Translations under genes and position numbers: made by a program | Notes under the pieces: model-generated | Seen by the model: the letters and a program-made list of their open reading frames with translations, nothing else | What the model was told of the DNA's origin: nothing | Databases searched by the model: none | In this document: positions 1-9,320 of the stretch, piece after piece | How positions within the stretch are numbered: position 1 is the first letter of the stretch | Layout: each line of letters opens with the position of its first letter | Assembly (NCBI GenBank): GCA_965247225.1 | Contig: CBDFGT010000009.1 | Coordinates: 248,001-312,000 of the forward strand | Source of the DNA: CBDFGT01 sp965247225 | GTDB lineage: Bacteria; Pseudomonadota; Alphaproteobacteria; Rhizobiales; Rhizobiaceae | Direction: 5' to 3' | DNA length: 64,000 bases

Positions 1-278
1 AGGTGGTGATAGAAATCCGATGAATATTCAATGGACACGATGTTTTCCGGCGCAACGCCCCGGGCGATGATCGCCTTGGTCAAAACCCCGGTACCCGGCC
101 CCAGTTCCAGAACGGGCAATCCCGATGACGGGTCAATGACACTGGCCATCTTGCGGGCCGTCACCGAAGATGTCGGCATAATGGCACCGACGGAACGCGG
201 ACCCTTGGCCAGACCCTTCAGGAACCGGATTTCGTCGCCGAATTTTTTCTCAAATTTCCGTCGCAACTCAATAGCCAT
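1..278 (-). CDS. pmtA: Phosphatidylethanolamine N-methyltransferase PmtA (N-terminal part; runs off the window)
   Basis: Only about the first 92 residues are present; the rest lies before base 1. The visible part reads FLKGLAKGPRSVGAIMPTSS, then SAM-binding motif I as LELGPGTGVLTKAI and an acidic loop SIEYSSDF. This is the layout of the rhizobial PmtA family, which methylates phosphatidylethanolamine stepwise to phosphatidylcholine at the inner membrane using S-adenosylmethionine. Two adjacent ATG codons exist (281 and 278). The AGGAG just upstream is only 3 bases from the first but 6 from the second, so I chose 278. The gene follows dnaN on the same strand with a 138-base gap. It could be another small class I SAM methyltransferase, but the N-terminal match to PmtA is good. 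Confidence 0.8.
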   Translation of the reverse strand, partial: MAIELRRKFEKKFGDEIRFLKGLAKGPRSVGAIMPTSSVTARKMASVIDPSSGLPVLELGPGTGVLTKAIIARGVAPENIVSIEYSSDFYHH

Positions 279-416
279 CATGTGCTCCTGGGCCGCAAAG
301 CCAAACCCGATTTTTATGGACCGGCATCATTCCGGACTCGAAAAATAATCTTGCTGCATTTGGCGGCAAAAACAAGGCCAAGGTTATGAATTGGTAAATA
401 TTGGGTCCGCAACCGG

Positions 417-1535
417 TCAAACCCGCATCGGCATCAGCACATAAAGCGCATCATCACCGGCTGTATCGCGCACCAGTGTGGGTGATCCGGCATCTGCCAG
501 CATGAAAATGGCATCGCCACCAGATAATTGTCCTGTAATATCAAGCAGATATCTGGCATTGAAGCCAATTTCCATCGGGTCGTGCCCGTAGCCGACTGCC
601 AGTTCCTCGGTCGCGCTGCCGGAATCCGGGTTGTTGACCGTCAGCGTCAGCTGACCATCGCTCAACGACAGTTTCACGGCTCGTCCGCGCTCGGAAGAAA
701 TGGTCGAAACACGGTCAACGGCCTGCGCAAAGCTCTGGCAGCTTACCCGCATTTCCTTGTCATTTCCGCTTGGAATAACCCGCTGATAATCCGGAAATGT
801 ACCATCAATCAGCTTGGATGTCAGAACGATGGATCCAATCGTCAGGCGGATTTTTGCATCAGAAATCTCGACGCTGATCAAGGCATCAGGATCATCCAGC
901 AGCTTTTGCAACTCGCCTACAGTCTTGCGCGGTATGATAATGCCCGGCATGCCTTCCGAGCCGGAAGGGGCCACAAGATCGGCACGCGCCAGACGGTGGC
1001 CGTCAGTGGCAACCGCGCGCAGTTTCAGATCGCCGTCTGCTTCAATCGTGTGAAAAAAGATCCCGTTGAGATAATAGCGGGTTTCCTCGGTGGAAATGGC
1101 AAACTGGGTGCGGTCGATCAGCATTTTCAGGTCCGCCGCCTTCAGCTTGAAGGCATGGCTGAAGCTTCCGGCTGTCAGGTCGGGAAAATCGGATTGCGGC
1201 AGGCATTGCAGCGAAAATTTGGATCGTCCGGAGGCAACGGTCATCGTTGCACCATCCGGATGTGTGGTCAGAACCACTTCTGAACCATCGGAAAGCTTGC
1301 GGACAATATCGTAGAGCAGATGGGCCGGAACTGTTGTCGCTCCGGCTTCCTGAACCGAGGCCGGTGTTGCTTCGGTGACTTCCAGGTCAAGATCCGTCGC
1401 CTTCATGTCCAGCGTCGATCCGTCGGCACGCAGCAAGACATTGGACAGGATCGGAATGGTATTGCGCCGTTCAACAACCCGGTGAACATGGTTCAGGGAT
1501 TTCAGCAGATTGGAACGCTCAAGAGTAATACGCAT
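417..1535 (-). CDS. dnaN: DNA polymerase III beta subunit (sliding clamp)
   Basis: A 372-residue protein, normal for the family, opening with MRITLERSNLLKSLNHVHRV and closing with the characteristic LMPMRV tail. It has the three repeated clamp domains of DnaN, including YYLNGIFFH in the middle domain and the conserved RRNTIPILSNVLL segment near the N-terminus. It forms a ring dimer that tethers polymerase III and other enzymes to DNA. Here dnaN is not next to dnaA, which lies about 15 kb downstream on the other strand. It is divergent from rsmI, with 234 bases between the start codons, which should hold both promoters. Confidence 0.98.
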   Translation of the reverse strand: MRITLERSNLLKSLNHVHRVVERRNTIPILSNVLLRADGSTLDMKATDLDLEVTEATPASVQEAGATTVPAHLLYDIVRKLSDGSEVVLTTHPDGATMTVASGRSKFSLQCLPQSDFPDLTAGSFSHAFKLKAADLKMLIDRTQFAISTEETRYYLNGIFFHTIEADGDLKLRAVATDGHRLARADLVAPSGSEGMPGIIIPRKTVGELQKLLDDPDALISVEISDAKIRLTIGSIVLTSKLIDGTFPDYQRVIPSGNDKEMRVSCQSFAQAVDRVSTISSERGRAVKLSLSDGQLTLTVNNPDSGSATEELAVGYGHDPMEIGFNARYLLDITGQLSGGDAIFMLADAGSPTLVRDTAGDDALYVLMPMRV

Positions 1536-1769
1536 GAGATGATACCGCTTTCGACTTGCTACTGGTTTTCATCCTCCAGATAGCAACTTTTCAACTGTTT
1601 GCAACGGGCTTCCCGTTTTGTTTGGCCGTTTTGTCCGGACGGGCAAAATGGCAGCAACAGCCATCACATTGCAAGCCTTTTGCGTGGCATTGTCACGATT
1701 TTGAAAACCCTTGCAGGAAATGGCCCCCTCGCTCATAAGGGGTTGTGACCAACAGGACAGGACAAAGCC

Positions 1770-2690
1770 TTGGAAACCGACAGCAGCACGGGCATTGCCG
1801 ACCAGCGCCATTATGTGCTGGGCGCAAATATCATCAAGGTTCGTCCGCTGGAACCTGCACTGTATCTCGTTGCCACGCCCATCGGCAACCTGGGCGACAT
1901 GACCCTGCGTGGCCTTGAAACGCTGGCCGGAGCAGACGTTCTGGCCTGCGAGGACACGCGGGTAACCCGTGTGCTTCTGGATCGTTATGGTATCAGGACA
2001 CGACCCTACGCCTATCACGAATATAATGCCGACGAGGCGGGACCAAAATTGCTGGCAGCCCTTGAGGCCGGAAAGTCCGTGGCGCTGGTATCCGATGCAG
2101 GCACGCCGCTGGTGTCTGATCCCGGTTTTCGCATGGCACGGCTGGCCATTGAGGCCGGGCACCGTATTGTGCCTGTCCCGGGCGCATCTGCACCGCTTGC
2201 TGCCCTTGTCGGCTCCGGCCTGCCCAATGAGGCGTTTTTCTTCGCCGGCTTTCTGCCGACACGGGACAAGGCCCGCAAGGCGCACCTGTCCGGGCTTGCA
2301 ACGGTTCCTGCTACTCTGTTGTTTTTTGAATCTCCCCACCGCATTGGCGATACATTGCGCGCCGCAGCCGACGTTTTGGGGGCGGACCGGCAGGCATCTG
2401 TCTGTCGGGAACTGACCAAGACCTGGGAGGAATTCCGGCGCGGAACGCTTCAGGAGCTTGCACAATATTATGGTGATGACCGCGCTGTCAAAGGCGAGAT
2501 CGTTCTGGTCATTGCACCGCCGCCGCAGGGTCAGGCCATGAGCACTGTTGATGTCGATACGCTTTTGGCGGAACTGTCGCAGACCATGCAAACTGCAAAG
2601 GCTGCAACGGAGGCTGCTGCCATCACCGGTCTGCCCCGCAAGGCGCTCTATCAGAAACTCCTGAAGCTGAAGGATAGCCGGGGTGGCTGA
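1770..2690 (+). CDS. rsmI: 16S rRNA (cytidine(1402)-2'-O)-methyltransferase RsmI
   Basis: A 306-residue tetrapyrrole-methylase-fold protein with the RsmI signatures LYLVATPIGNLGDMTLR, CEDTRVTRVLLDRYGI, SDAGTPLVSDPG, VPGASA and FFESPHRI. The enzyme 2'-O-methylates C1402 in the ribosomal P site of 16S rRNA, with SAM as donor. The chosen start is TTG, preceded by an AGGACAGGA ribosome-binding stretch. It gives an N-terminal extension of about 26 residues before RPLEPALYLVATP, similar to rhizobial homologues; an in-frame GTG at 1815 is the alternative. The 3' end overlaps yraN by 8 bases, indicating a two-gene operon. Confidence 0.95.
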   Translation: METDSSTGIADQRHYVLGANIIKVRPLEPALYLVATPIGNLGDMTLRGLETLAGADVLACEDTRVTRVLLDRYGIRTRPYAYHEYNADEAGPKLLAALEAGKSVALVSDAGTPLVSDPGFRMARLAIEAGHRIVPVPGASAPLAALVGSGLPNEAFFFAGFLPTRDKARKAHLSGLATVPATLLFFESPHRIGDTLRAAADVLGADRQASVCRELTKTWEEFRRGTLQELAQYYGDDRAVKGEIVLVIAPPPQGQAMSTVDVDTLLAELSQTMQTAKAATEAAAITGLPRKALYQKLLKLKDSRGG

Positions 2691-3042
2691 TCTGGCAGGG
2701 CGCAGAAAGGCCCTTCGCCGTGGCGCATTTGCCGAATATGTGGCAGCATTCTGGCTTCTGGCCAAGGGCTACAGGATTGTGGCCATGCGCTATCGCACCC
2801 GTTCGGGCGAAATTGACATTATTGCCCGCAAGGGTGCGCTTGCCGTTTTTGTGGAGGTCAAGGCCCGCTCCGGGCGCATGGCGGCGATCCATTCTGTCAG
2901 CGCACCATCGCAGCGGCGCATCAGGGCTGCAAGCGACCACTGGCTGTCCCGGCAAAAAGATGCGGCATATCTCTCGCAGCGTTATGACATCGTTGCCGTA
3001 AACCGGTTTTTTTGTCCCGCACATTTCAAGGATGCATTTTGA
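2683..3042 (+). CDS. yraN: YraN/UPF0102 family protein, predicted nuclease-fold
   Basis: A 119-residue protein with the UPF0102 core: GAFAEYVAAFWLLAKGY, then YRTRSGEIDIIARKG and VFVEVKAR, matching the D-x(n)-ExK pattern of the restriction-endonuclease-like fold. The biochemical role is not established. The start is GTG and overlaps the end of rsmI by 8 bases, so the two are translationally coupled. The rsmI-yraN-gshB-comM neighbourhood is common in alphaproteobacteria. The ORF ends just before a RIME-like palindrome. Confidence 0.88.
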   Translation: MADLAGRRKALRRGAFAEYVAAFWLLAKGYRIVAMRYRTRSGEIDIIARKGALAVFVEVKARSGRMAAIHSVSAPSQRRIRAASDHWLSRQKDAAYLSQRYDIVAVNRFFCPAHFKDAF

Positions 3043-3044
3043 TG

Positions 3045-3145
3045 GCTGTTTTCGCAAAAGTGCAGGGCGGTTTTGCGAAAACAGCACGCATAAAACATGG
3101 ACCGGAAGCGTGGAAAGCGAATCTGATACAACCTGCATAGATGTG
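3045..3145 (-). repeat. RIME-like intergenic palindrome, copy 1
   Basis: A perfect inverted repeat with 15-base arms (3045-3059 and 3071-3085, arm GCTGTTTTCGCAAAA) and an 11-base loop, followed by about 60 bases. Read on the minus strand it aligns with the sequence at 50153-50258: both share CCACGCTTC(C/A)GGTCC and CGCAAAACCGC before the second arm. Such mosaic palindromes are common between genes in Rhizobiales. The outer limits are approximate. Confidence 0.7.
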
Positions 3146-3254
3146 AACCTGTTTGGCCGGATCGACACTTTCACTAAGAATTTAAGGATATCGGAAACGG
3201 GTTCCTCAGGTGTTTTTGCTAGATTGCATGCCACAAACGGGAATTTTACGGATC

Positions 3255-3749
3255 ATGACACAGTTGCTTTCAAACAGCGCACTCGCATTTCTGGATCTTT
3301 CGTCCGGCGAAAATATCCGTCCTGCCTCTTTTGTAGCGGCAGGCACATCGGACATGGTTTTCAAACCATCGAAGATTGAACCGTCCTGGGTACTCTCCGG
3401 CAATCCACGGGCGCGGATTGCCGTACATTCCGAAGCATCAGACAATGCGGCGACAACCGCCATGTGGGATTGCACCAGAGGTGAGTTTCGCTGGTATTTT
3501 GGATGGGACGAAACGGTCTATATCCTTGAAGGCGAGGTTGAGGTCACGGCGCAAGATGGGAGCGTCAAGGTTTTGAAGGCAGGAGATATCGGCTATTTTG
3601 CAGGCAAGACCTGGGCAAAATGGAAGATTGACACCTATGTCCGCAAGATCGCCTTTTGCCGCAAGCCCATGCCGCTGCCGGTCAGCATCGCCATGAAACT
3701 TTACCGGGCATTCCGGGGTGCGCTCTACTGGCGTCCGCCGGTTCTGTAA
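3255..3749 (+). CDS. Cupin domain protein, EutQ/DUF861-like
   Basis: A 164-residue single-domain cupin. The double-stranded beta-helix core is visible as FRWYFGWDETVYILEGEVEV, then VLKAGDIGYFAGKTWAKWKI, as in the Cupin_3 (DUF861) group. Such proteins are small-molecule or metal-binding and often of unknown function. The classic histidines of metal cupins are largely missing in the visible motifs, so a catalytic role is uncertain. It lies between the yraN operon and gshB on the same strand, with about 100 bases to gshB. I chose the ATG at 3255 because the residues upstream do not resemble the family. Confidence 0.75.
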   Translation: MTQLLSNSALAFLDLSSGENIRPASFVAAGTSDMVFKPSKIEPSWVLSGNPRARIAVHSEASDNAATTAMWDCTRGEFRWYFGWDETVYILEGEVEVTAQDGSVKVLKAGDIGYFAGKTWAKWKIDTYVRKIAFCRKPMPLPVSIAMKLYRAFRGALYWRPPVL

Positions 3750-3849
3750 CTGTCGGCAGGCATGGTTTTCAGCCGAACAAACCCTGCCATACACTTGCCA
3801 ACAGCAACCTGTCATCTTACATGCGGGGTATATACAGGGGGAAACCGGC

Positions 3850-4797
3850 ATGGCGAAGATCAGGAATGTAGCGGTCCAGATGGACCACGTGTCATCAATC
3901 AATATTGCAGGGGACAGTACCTTTGCCATGAGCCTTGAAGCCCAGAGCCGTGGTTACACCCTGTTTCACTATACGCCTGACAAGCTCTCCCTTCGCGACG
4001 GCAAGGTCTATGCAACGGTCGAGCCGATGCTCCTGCGTGATGTGAAGGGTGACCATTTTGAGCTTGGAACCCCTGAGCGCATTGATCTTTCAACGATGGA
4101 TGTTGTCCTGCTGCGCCAGGATCCGCCATTTGACATGGCCTACATTACCTCGACACACCTGCTGGAACGGATTCATCCCGGAACCCTCGTCGTCAATGAT
4201 CCGGCCTGGGTGCGAAATTCCCCGGAGAAGATCTTCGTGACCGAGTTTCCGGACCTGATGCCGAAAACCCTTATCACCCGCAATCCTGCGGAAATCCACG
4301 CATTCCGGGAGGAAATGGGTGATATGATCATCAAACCGCTCTACGGAAACGGTGGCACGGGCGTGTTTCATATCAAAAAGGATGACCGCAATCTCTCCTC
4401 CCTGCTGGAAACATTCTCTATCATGTTCCGCGAACCTTTCATTGCCCAGGAATATCTTCCCGACGTTCGCAAGGGTGACAAGCGCATTATCCTGATTGAC
4501 GGCGAACCTGCAGGTGCCATCAATCGCGTTCCGGCAGAGCATGACAGCCGCTCCAACATGCATGTCGGCGGCAGGGCAGAGCATTCGGATCTGACCCCGC
4601 GGGAAAAGGAAATCTGTGCCCGGATCGGACCATGCCTCAAGGCACGCGGTTTTCTTCTGGTCGGCATCGATGTGATCGGCGATTGTCTGACCGAAATCAA
4701 TGTGACCTCTCCGACCGGCATTCGCGAAGTGAAAAAATTCGGCGGGGCAGACATTGCTGCCCTTCTCTGGGATGCGATTGAAAGCAAGCGGAAATGA
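3850..4797 (+). CDS. gshB: Glutathione synthetase
   Basis: A 315-residue ATP-grasp enzyme starting MAKIRNVAVQMDHVSSINIA with a strong GGGGG ribosome-binding site about 7 bases upstream. Conserved blocks are LLRQDPPFDMAYITSTHLLE, VVNDPAWVRNSPEKIF, the ATP-grasp stretch IIKPLYGNGGTGVFHI, and the metal-binding TEINVTSPTGIREV near the C-terminus. It joins gamma-glutamylcysteine and glycine in the cytoplasm. Length and motifs are typical of the proteobacterial GshB family. It is followed by comM about 190 bases downstream on the same strand. Confidence 0.97.
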   Translation: MAKIRNVAVQMDHVSSINIAGDSTFAMSLEAQSRGYTLFHYTPDKLSLRDGKVYATVEPMLLRDVKGDHFELGTPERIDLSTMDVVLLRQDPPFDMAYITSTHLLERIHPGTLVVNDPAWVRNSPEKIFVTEFPDLMPKTLITRNPAEIHAFREEMGDMIIKPLYGNGGTGVFHIKKDDRNLSSLLETFSIMFREPFIAQEYLPDVRKGDKRIILIDGEPAGAINRVPAEHDSRSNMHVGGRAEHSDLTPREKEICARIGPCLKARGFLLVGIDVIGDCLTEINVTSPTGIREVKKFGGADIAALLWDAIESKRK

Positions 4798-4990
4798 CGC
4801 ACGCAAGACGTGTCTGAAGGTGCTGCCCTTTGTTCCGCGGATGCAACGGAACACAACCGCATCACACCATATTCGTGAAATTGTTCTTTTAATGTTCTTG
4901 TTTTATTCGGATTAACATGCAAGATTGCAATCTGCAACCCGAATAGGGTGTGACGCGCCCGTCGGGCGCTGGGGCAGAAAAGGGGCAATC

Positions 4991-6523
4991 ATGGTAGCGC
5001 GTGTCAGTACGATTGCATTTCAGGGAATAGAAGGCTTGGCCGTCGATGTTCAGGTTATGGTCGCTCCGGGCAAGGTCAACATGCATATTGTCGGCCTGCC
5101 GGACAAGGCGGTGGCCGAAAGCCGTGAAAGGGTGCAGGCAGCCCTGCATGCCTCCGGCCTTGCGCTTCCCCCGCAGAAAATCACGGTCAATCTGGCACCG
5201 GCGGACCTGCCCAAGGAAGGCAGCCATTTCGATCTGGCCATTGCCCTCGGGCTGATGGCGGCTCTGGGTGCCATTCCCGGTGATGCACTTGCGGATTATG
5301 TTGTCATTGGCGAATTGAATCTTGACGGGACAATTGCTGCCGTTTCGGGTGCGCTTCCGGCAGCCATTGCCGCCAATGCCATGGGCAAGGGCCTGATCTG
5401 CCCGTCGGAAAGCGGATCCGAGGCCGCCTGGGCAGGCTCGCAGATCGATATTCTGGCACCGCGCAGCCTGATTGCCCTTGCCAACCATTTTCGCGGAACC
5501 CAGGTGTTGACGCGGCCCGATCCGGCCATACGTGCACCGGCTGCCAATTTGCCCGATCTTGTCGACATCAAGGGACAGGAAAGTGCCAGGAGAGCGCTGG
5601 AAGTGGCCGCAGCCGGCGGTCACAATCTCCTGATGGTCGGTCCGGCGGGGTCGGGAAAGTCCATGCTGGCTGCCCGTTTGCCCTCTATATTGCCGCCGCT
5701 GTCACCTGCCGAACTTCTGGAAGTTTCGATGATCCATTCTGTCGCCGGGCAATTGTCCGGTGGCAAACTGTCGGATCGCAGGCCCTATCGTTCACCGCAC
5801 CATTCTGCCACAATGGCGGCCCTGATCGGTGGAGGCCTGCGCTCCAGACCGGGGGAAGCATCGCTCGCCCATCATGGTGTCCTGTTCCTCGATGAATTGC
5901 CGGAATTTAATCCGCAGGTTCTCGATGCGCTGCGCCAGCCGCTGGAAACGGCCGAATGTATCATCGCGCGCGCCAATTACCGGGTTACCTATCCGGCCAA
6001 TATCCAGCTTGTTGCGGCCATGAACCCGTGCCGGTGCGGCATGGCTGGCGAACCGGGGAAAAGCTGTGCGCGTGGGCCGCGCTGCATGAGCGATTATCAG
6101 GCGCGGATTTCCGGTCCGCTGATGGATCGTATTGATATTCGCATCGATGTGCCTGCCGTTTCTGCGGCAGATCTCATCCGGCCCATGCCTGCAGAAAAAA
6201 GCGCGGATGTGGCAAGGCGCGTGGCAAGGGCAAGGCAGTTGCAGCGGGAACGGTTTCAGGCTGCAGGCCTTTCCGGCCTGTCTTCCAATGCACACTGTAC
6301 CACAGCGCTGATCGAGAAAATTGCCGAACCCGATCCTGCGGGTCTGCAATTGCTGCGTGATGCCGCCGAAAAGCTGAAATTTTCGGCCCGGGGCTATCAT
6401 CGCGTCCTGAAAGTTGCCAGAACACTTGCCGATCTGGACGAATGCCCGACTGTCGGGCGCATTCATCTGGCCGAAGCCATTGCCTACCGTATGGCCGGGG
6501 AAAGGCTGGTAGCGGCTGCCTGA
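4991..6523 (+). CDS. comM: YifB/ComM family Mg-chelatase-like AAA+ ATPase
   Basis: A 510-residue protein with an N-terminal Lon-like ChlI domain (IVGLPDKAVAESRERV, VNLAPADLPKEGSHFDL). An AAA+ module follows: Walker A GPAGSGKS at about residues 217-224 and Walker B VLFLDELPEF near 296. A cysteine-rich CRCGMAGEPGKSCARGPRC insert and a C-terminal helical domain complete it. In other bacteria ComM is a hexameric helicase that helps branch migration during natural transformation. Whether this organism is transformable cannot be told from the window. The ATG at 4991 follows an AGGGG motif. It is convergent with cysK. Confidence 0.92.
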   Translation: MVARVSTIAFQGIEGLAVDVQVMVAPGKVNMHIVGLPDKAVAESRERVQAALHASGLALPPQKITVNLAPADLPKEGSHFDLAIALGLMAALGAIPGDALADYVVIGELNLDGTIAAVSGALPAAIAANAMGKGLICPSESGSEAAWAGSQIDILAPRSLIALANHFRGTQVLTRPDPAIRAPAANLPDLVDIKGQESARRALEVAAAGGHNLLMVGPAGSGKSMLAARLPSILPPLSPAELLEVSMIHSVAGQLSGGKLSDRRPYRSPHHSATMAALIGGGLRSRPGEASLAHHGVLFLDELPEFNPQVLDALRQPLETAECIIARANYRVTYPANIQLVAAMNPCRCGMAGEPGKSCARGPRCMSDYQARISGPLMDRIDIRIDVPAVSAADLIRPMPAEKSADVARRVARARQLQRERFQAAGLSGLSSNAHCTTALIEKIAEPDPAGLQLLRDAAEKLKFSARGYHRVLKVARTLADLDECPTVGRIHLAEAIAYRMAGERLVAAA

Positions 6524-6658
6524 CAGGCAAGAGGCTTCATTCTGTTCAACCAGAAGCCGCGCTTTCTCGGCGAGCGTCAGCAAGAACACTGCTTTTTGAT
6601 CAAAACGGATACTCTAACGGTGCCGGGCAATGCAGCCAATCTTGCATCCTATGATCGG

Positions 6659-6693
6659 ATGTCAGCGCGGCAAATGCTTCGCCCCGCTGACAT
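6659..6693. terminator. Possible bidirectional hairpin between comM and cysK
   Basis: Inverted repeat ATGTCAGCG (6659-6667) and CGCTGACAT (6685-6693) in the gap between two convergent genes. No clear T-tract follows on either strand, so intrinsic termination is a guess. Confidence 0.35.
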
Positions 6694-6706
6694 GCCTGAT
6701 TTCTTC

Positions 6707-7675
6707 TTATGCACCAAGGCCATCAAACAGCGCAGTCGACAGATAACGCTCTGCAAAGGACGCCAGAATGATGACAATATTCTTGCCTTCATTCTCAGGA
6801 CGCAGACCAAGGGCAATAGCCGCTGTCAATGCAGCGCCGGAAGAAATGCCGACCGGCACACCTTCAAGCCGTGCGACAAGCCGTGCCCTGGCAAAAGCAT
6901 CCTCATTGGAAACCGTGATCACTTCATCATAGATTCCCGTATCGAGAATCTTGGGCGCAAAACCGGCACCAATGCCCTGAATCTTGTGGGGGCCGGGATT
7001 TCCGCCGGACAGGACCGGAGAATCGGAAGGTTCCACAGCGACGATCTTGATGGCAGGATTGCGGGCCTTCAAAACCTGTCCCACGCCGGTAATCGTACCA
7101 CCGGTGCCGATACCGGCAACAAAAATATCCACCTTGCCGTCTGTATCGTTCCAGATTTCCTCGGCAGTCGTCTTGCGGTGAATGGCCGGATTGGCCGGAT
7201 TTTCAAACTGCTGCGGAATGACAGAATTTGGCGTGGCGGCGGCCAGCTCTTCGGCTCTGGCAATCGCGCCCTTCATGCCTTTCGGGCCTTCGGTCAACAC
7301 CAGTTCCGCGCCCAGAAGGGCCAGCATCTTGCGGCGTTCAATCGACATGGTTTCCGGCATGGTCAGGATCAGCCTGTAGCCCTTTGCCGCTGCCGCAAAG
7401 GCCAGTCCTATGCCGGTATTGCCCGATGTCGGCTCGATCAGCGTTGTCACGCCGGGGGTGATCTTGCCTTCGGCTTCCAGAGCCTCGATCATGGCAACGC
7501 CGATACGATCCTTGACGGAGGATGTCGGGTTGAAAAATTCCAGCTTGGCCAGAAGATTTGCCTTCACGCCAAATTCTTTTGCCAGCTTGTCCAGACGAAC
7601 GATCGGCGTATCGCCAACGGTATCAATAATCGAATTGTAGATCCGGCCGCGACCGGGCTTCCTTGATTCAGACAT
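6707..7675 (-). CDS. cysK: Cysteine synthase A (O-acetylserine sulfhydrylase)
   Basis: A 322-residue PLP enzyme with the catalytic lysine in NPTSSVKDRIG (K55), the substrate loop PTSGNTGIGLAF and the phosphate-binding GTGGTITGVG. It makes L-cysteine from O-acetylserine and sulfide. The C-terminal IILASFAERYLSTALF departs slightly from the usual PSFGERYLST. The very similar cystathionine beta-synthase-like and CysM enzymes are less likely given the motif set. It is transcribed in the same direction as the dut-GNAT-lysE genes but separated from lysE by about 130 bases. Confidence 0.95.
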   Translation of the reverse strand: MSESRKPGRGRIYNSIIDTVGDTPIVRLDKLAKEFGVKANLLAKLEFFNPTSSVKDRIGVAMIEALEAEGKITPGVTTLIEPTSGNTGIGLAFAAAAKGYRLILTMPETMSIERRKMLALLGAELVLTEGPKGMKGAIARAEELAAATPNSVIPQQFENPANPAIHRKTTAEEIWNDTDGKVDIFVAGIGTGGTITGVGQVLKARNPAIKIVAVEPSDSPVLSGGNPGPHKIQGIGAGFAPKILDTGIYDEVITVSNEDAFARARLVARLEGVPVGISSGAALTAAIALGLRPENEGKNIVIILASFAERYLSTALFDGLGA

Positions 7676-7806
7676 GCGGATCTCTCCCTGTGTTGATGGG
7701 TTGCAGACTAGTCTGTTTGGCGGGGGCTTTCCAGAGAAACACCCATGCGAACATCCATATCTGGGGCAAGGAATTTCAAAAAAGACGAATTTTTAAAATT
7801 TCATCC

Positions 7807-8424
7807 TCAATTGGCACGTATTGCAATCAGTGCTGCCGAACCGGCCAGAAAGCTTGCCGCAACCCGGTTCAGTATCCGCAAGGGCTTTGGCTGCTTCATC
7901 AACAGCCGGATCCGCGCGGCCAGCAGGATATAGGGAACCAGAACAACCGCCAGCACAAGGAATGTGGCAACCACCAGAACGGCAAAATCGGCAAGGGTAA
8001 TGGCTTTCAAATCCAGAATCGAAGGCACCAGCGCCAGATAGAAAAGCATGGTTTTCGGGTTGCCCAGCGTGATCAGCAATCCGGAAAGAAATGTCATGGC
8101 AAAACCGGACCTGCGCCCGGCATGCAAATCGGCAATGGCAATGCCTGCCATCCACAGCTTGCAAGCCAGATAGGCCAGATAGGCAGCGCCGGCAAATTTG
8201 ATCACCATGAAGGCCATTCCAAATGTGTGCGCCAACACGGAAAGTCCCAGAATGACTGCCGTCAGATAGAAAAGATCACCCAGTATCAACCCAAGCCCCA
8301 TGGGCACCGTAGCAGAAAAGCTGGATCCCAGCGCCCGCGCCACGACCGCCGTCATGCCGGGTCCGGGAATGGCTGCCGCCACAAACAGCGCACCGCAATA
8401 GGTCAGCAAAACAGCAGGGTTCAT
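7807..8424 (-). CDS. LysE family amino-acid exporter
   Basis: A 205-residue integral membrane protein with about six hydrophobic segments and the LysE/RhtB signatures IPGPGMTAVVARALG near the N-terminus and LLITLGNPKTMLFYLAL in the middle. The family exports amino acids or related small molecules in exchange for protons; the substrate cannot be predicted. The start codon lies 13 bases after the stop of the GNAT gene, so it is probably co-transcribed with that gene and dut. Confidence 0.9.
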   Translation of the reverse strand: MNPAVLLTYCGALFVAAAIPGPGMTAVVARALGSSFSATVPMGLGLILGDLFYLTAVILGLSVLAHTFGMAFMVIKFAGAAYLAYLACKLWMAGIAIADLHAGRRSGFAMTFLSGLLITLGNPKTMLFYLALVPSILDLKAITLADFAVLVVATFLVLAVVLVPYILLAARIRLLMKQPKPLRILNRVAASFLAGSAALIAIRAN

Positions 8425-8437
8425 CGGTTCCTCCGTT

Positions 8438-9319
8438 TTAAAATTCTGCCATGGGAGACAGCATCAGCGGGTTTTCAAAGGCATGACGGCCCCCGTCCCG
8501 GACCATCAGCGCACAGTAGCCCGCATAGGGTTTTGCTGTAAATCCTGCGTGCAGCCTGTCTGGAGGAAAACACACCGTCACGGTTTTGGTATCGGGCGCA
8601 AGCGCAGCTACAATCGTCGCCATATCCGGCAAGTCTGTCGAGACAATATCCAGCAACCGGAAATGTGCTCCATCCAGTTTCCAGGCGACAATACAATCCG
8701 GATCCTTGATCAGGGACAGGCGTATCGACGGGTCCAGTACACTGTTGAGCAGAAACATTTCTGTCTGGCGGGCAACGGAAAATATATCGGAAACGGGCCG
8801 TCTTGCGTCCAGCCGCTGCTGGATTAATGCCAGATCACCAGGATCGGCCACAGAAAGCGTGCGTGACCGACCTGTCACCGGACCAGGGAGTCTGGTCCCG
8901 GTAAATTCATGTTGCGGGACGGTTCGGAATCCATAGCGCGTATAGAGCTCCGGCTTGTCCGTCAAAAGAATGCCCAGTTCAAAGCCCTGACGGTCCGTCC
9001 AGTCAAAGGCCTTTGTCATCACGTCGCGGTAAAGCCCCTGGCCCTGATATTCAGGCCGCACCGCGCCAGACTGAAAACCGGCGGCATTCACAGGCTTTCC
9101 GTCAATGATCAGCGGCATGGCAAAGGCGGAGACATTGGCAACCAGCTGACCGGCAGCGTCAAACCAGCCAAAGGCCATACAGGTCCGGTCATATCCACCC
9201 ATGGACATTTGCACGCCGGCATCAATGCCAAATGTATCTTGCAACAGGTCAACCAGCGCCTGCCAGCCCTTCGGGTCCGCATAATAATCCTGGCGAAACG
9301 TGAGCTCAGAAATGTCCAT
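8438..9319 (-). CDS. GNAT family N-acetyltransferase
   Basis: A 293-residue protein with an N-terminal GNAT fold. The acetyl-CoA pyrophosphate loop is visible as VRPEYQGQGLYRDVM (R/Q-x-x-G-x-G/A type), followed by ILLTDKPELYTRYGFRTV. The C-terminal half is likely a second, divergent sterol-carrier-like domain as in Eis-like acetyltransferases, which is inference from length. The acceptor is unknown. Its start is one base after the stop of dut, and it is followed by the LysE exporter. Confidence 0.85.
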   Translation of the reverse strand: MDISELTFRQDYYADPKGWQALVDLLQDTFGIDAGVQMSMGGYDRTCMAFGWFDAAGQLVANVSAFAMPLIIDGKPVNAAGFQSGAVRPEYQGQGLYRDVMTKAFDWTDRQGFELGILLTDKPELYTRYGFRTVPQHEFTGTRLPGPVTGRSRTLSVADPGDLALIQQRLDARRPVSDIFSVARQTEMFLLNSVLDPSIRLSLIKDPDCIVAWKLDGAHFRLLDIVSTDLPDMATIVAALAPDTKTVTVCFPPDRLHAGFTAKPYAGYCALMVRDGGRHAFENPLMLSPMAEF

Positions 9320-9320
9320 G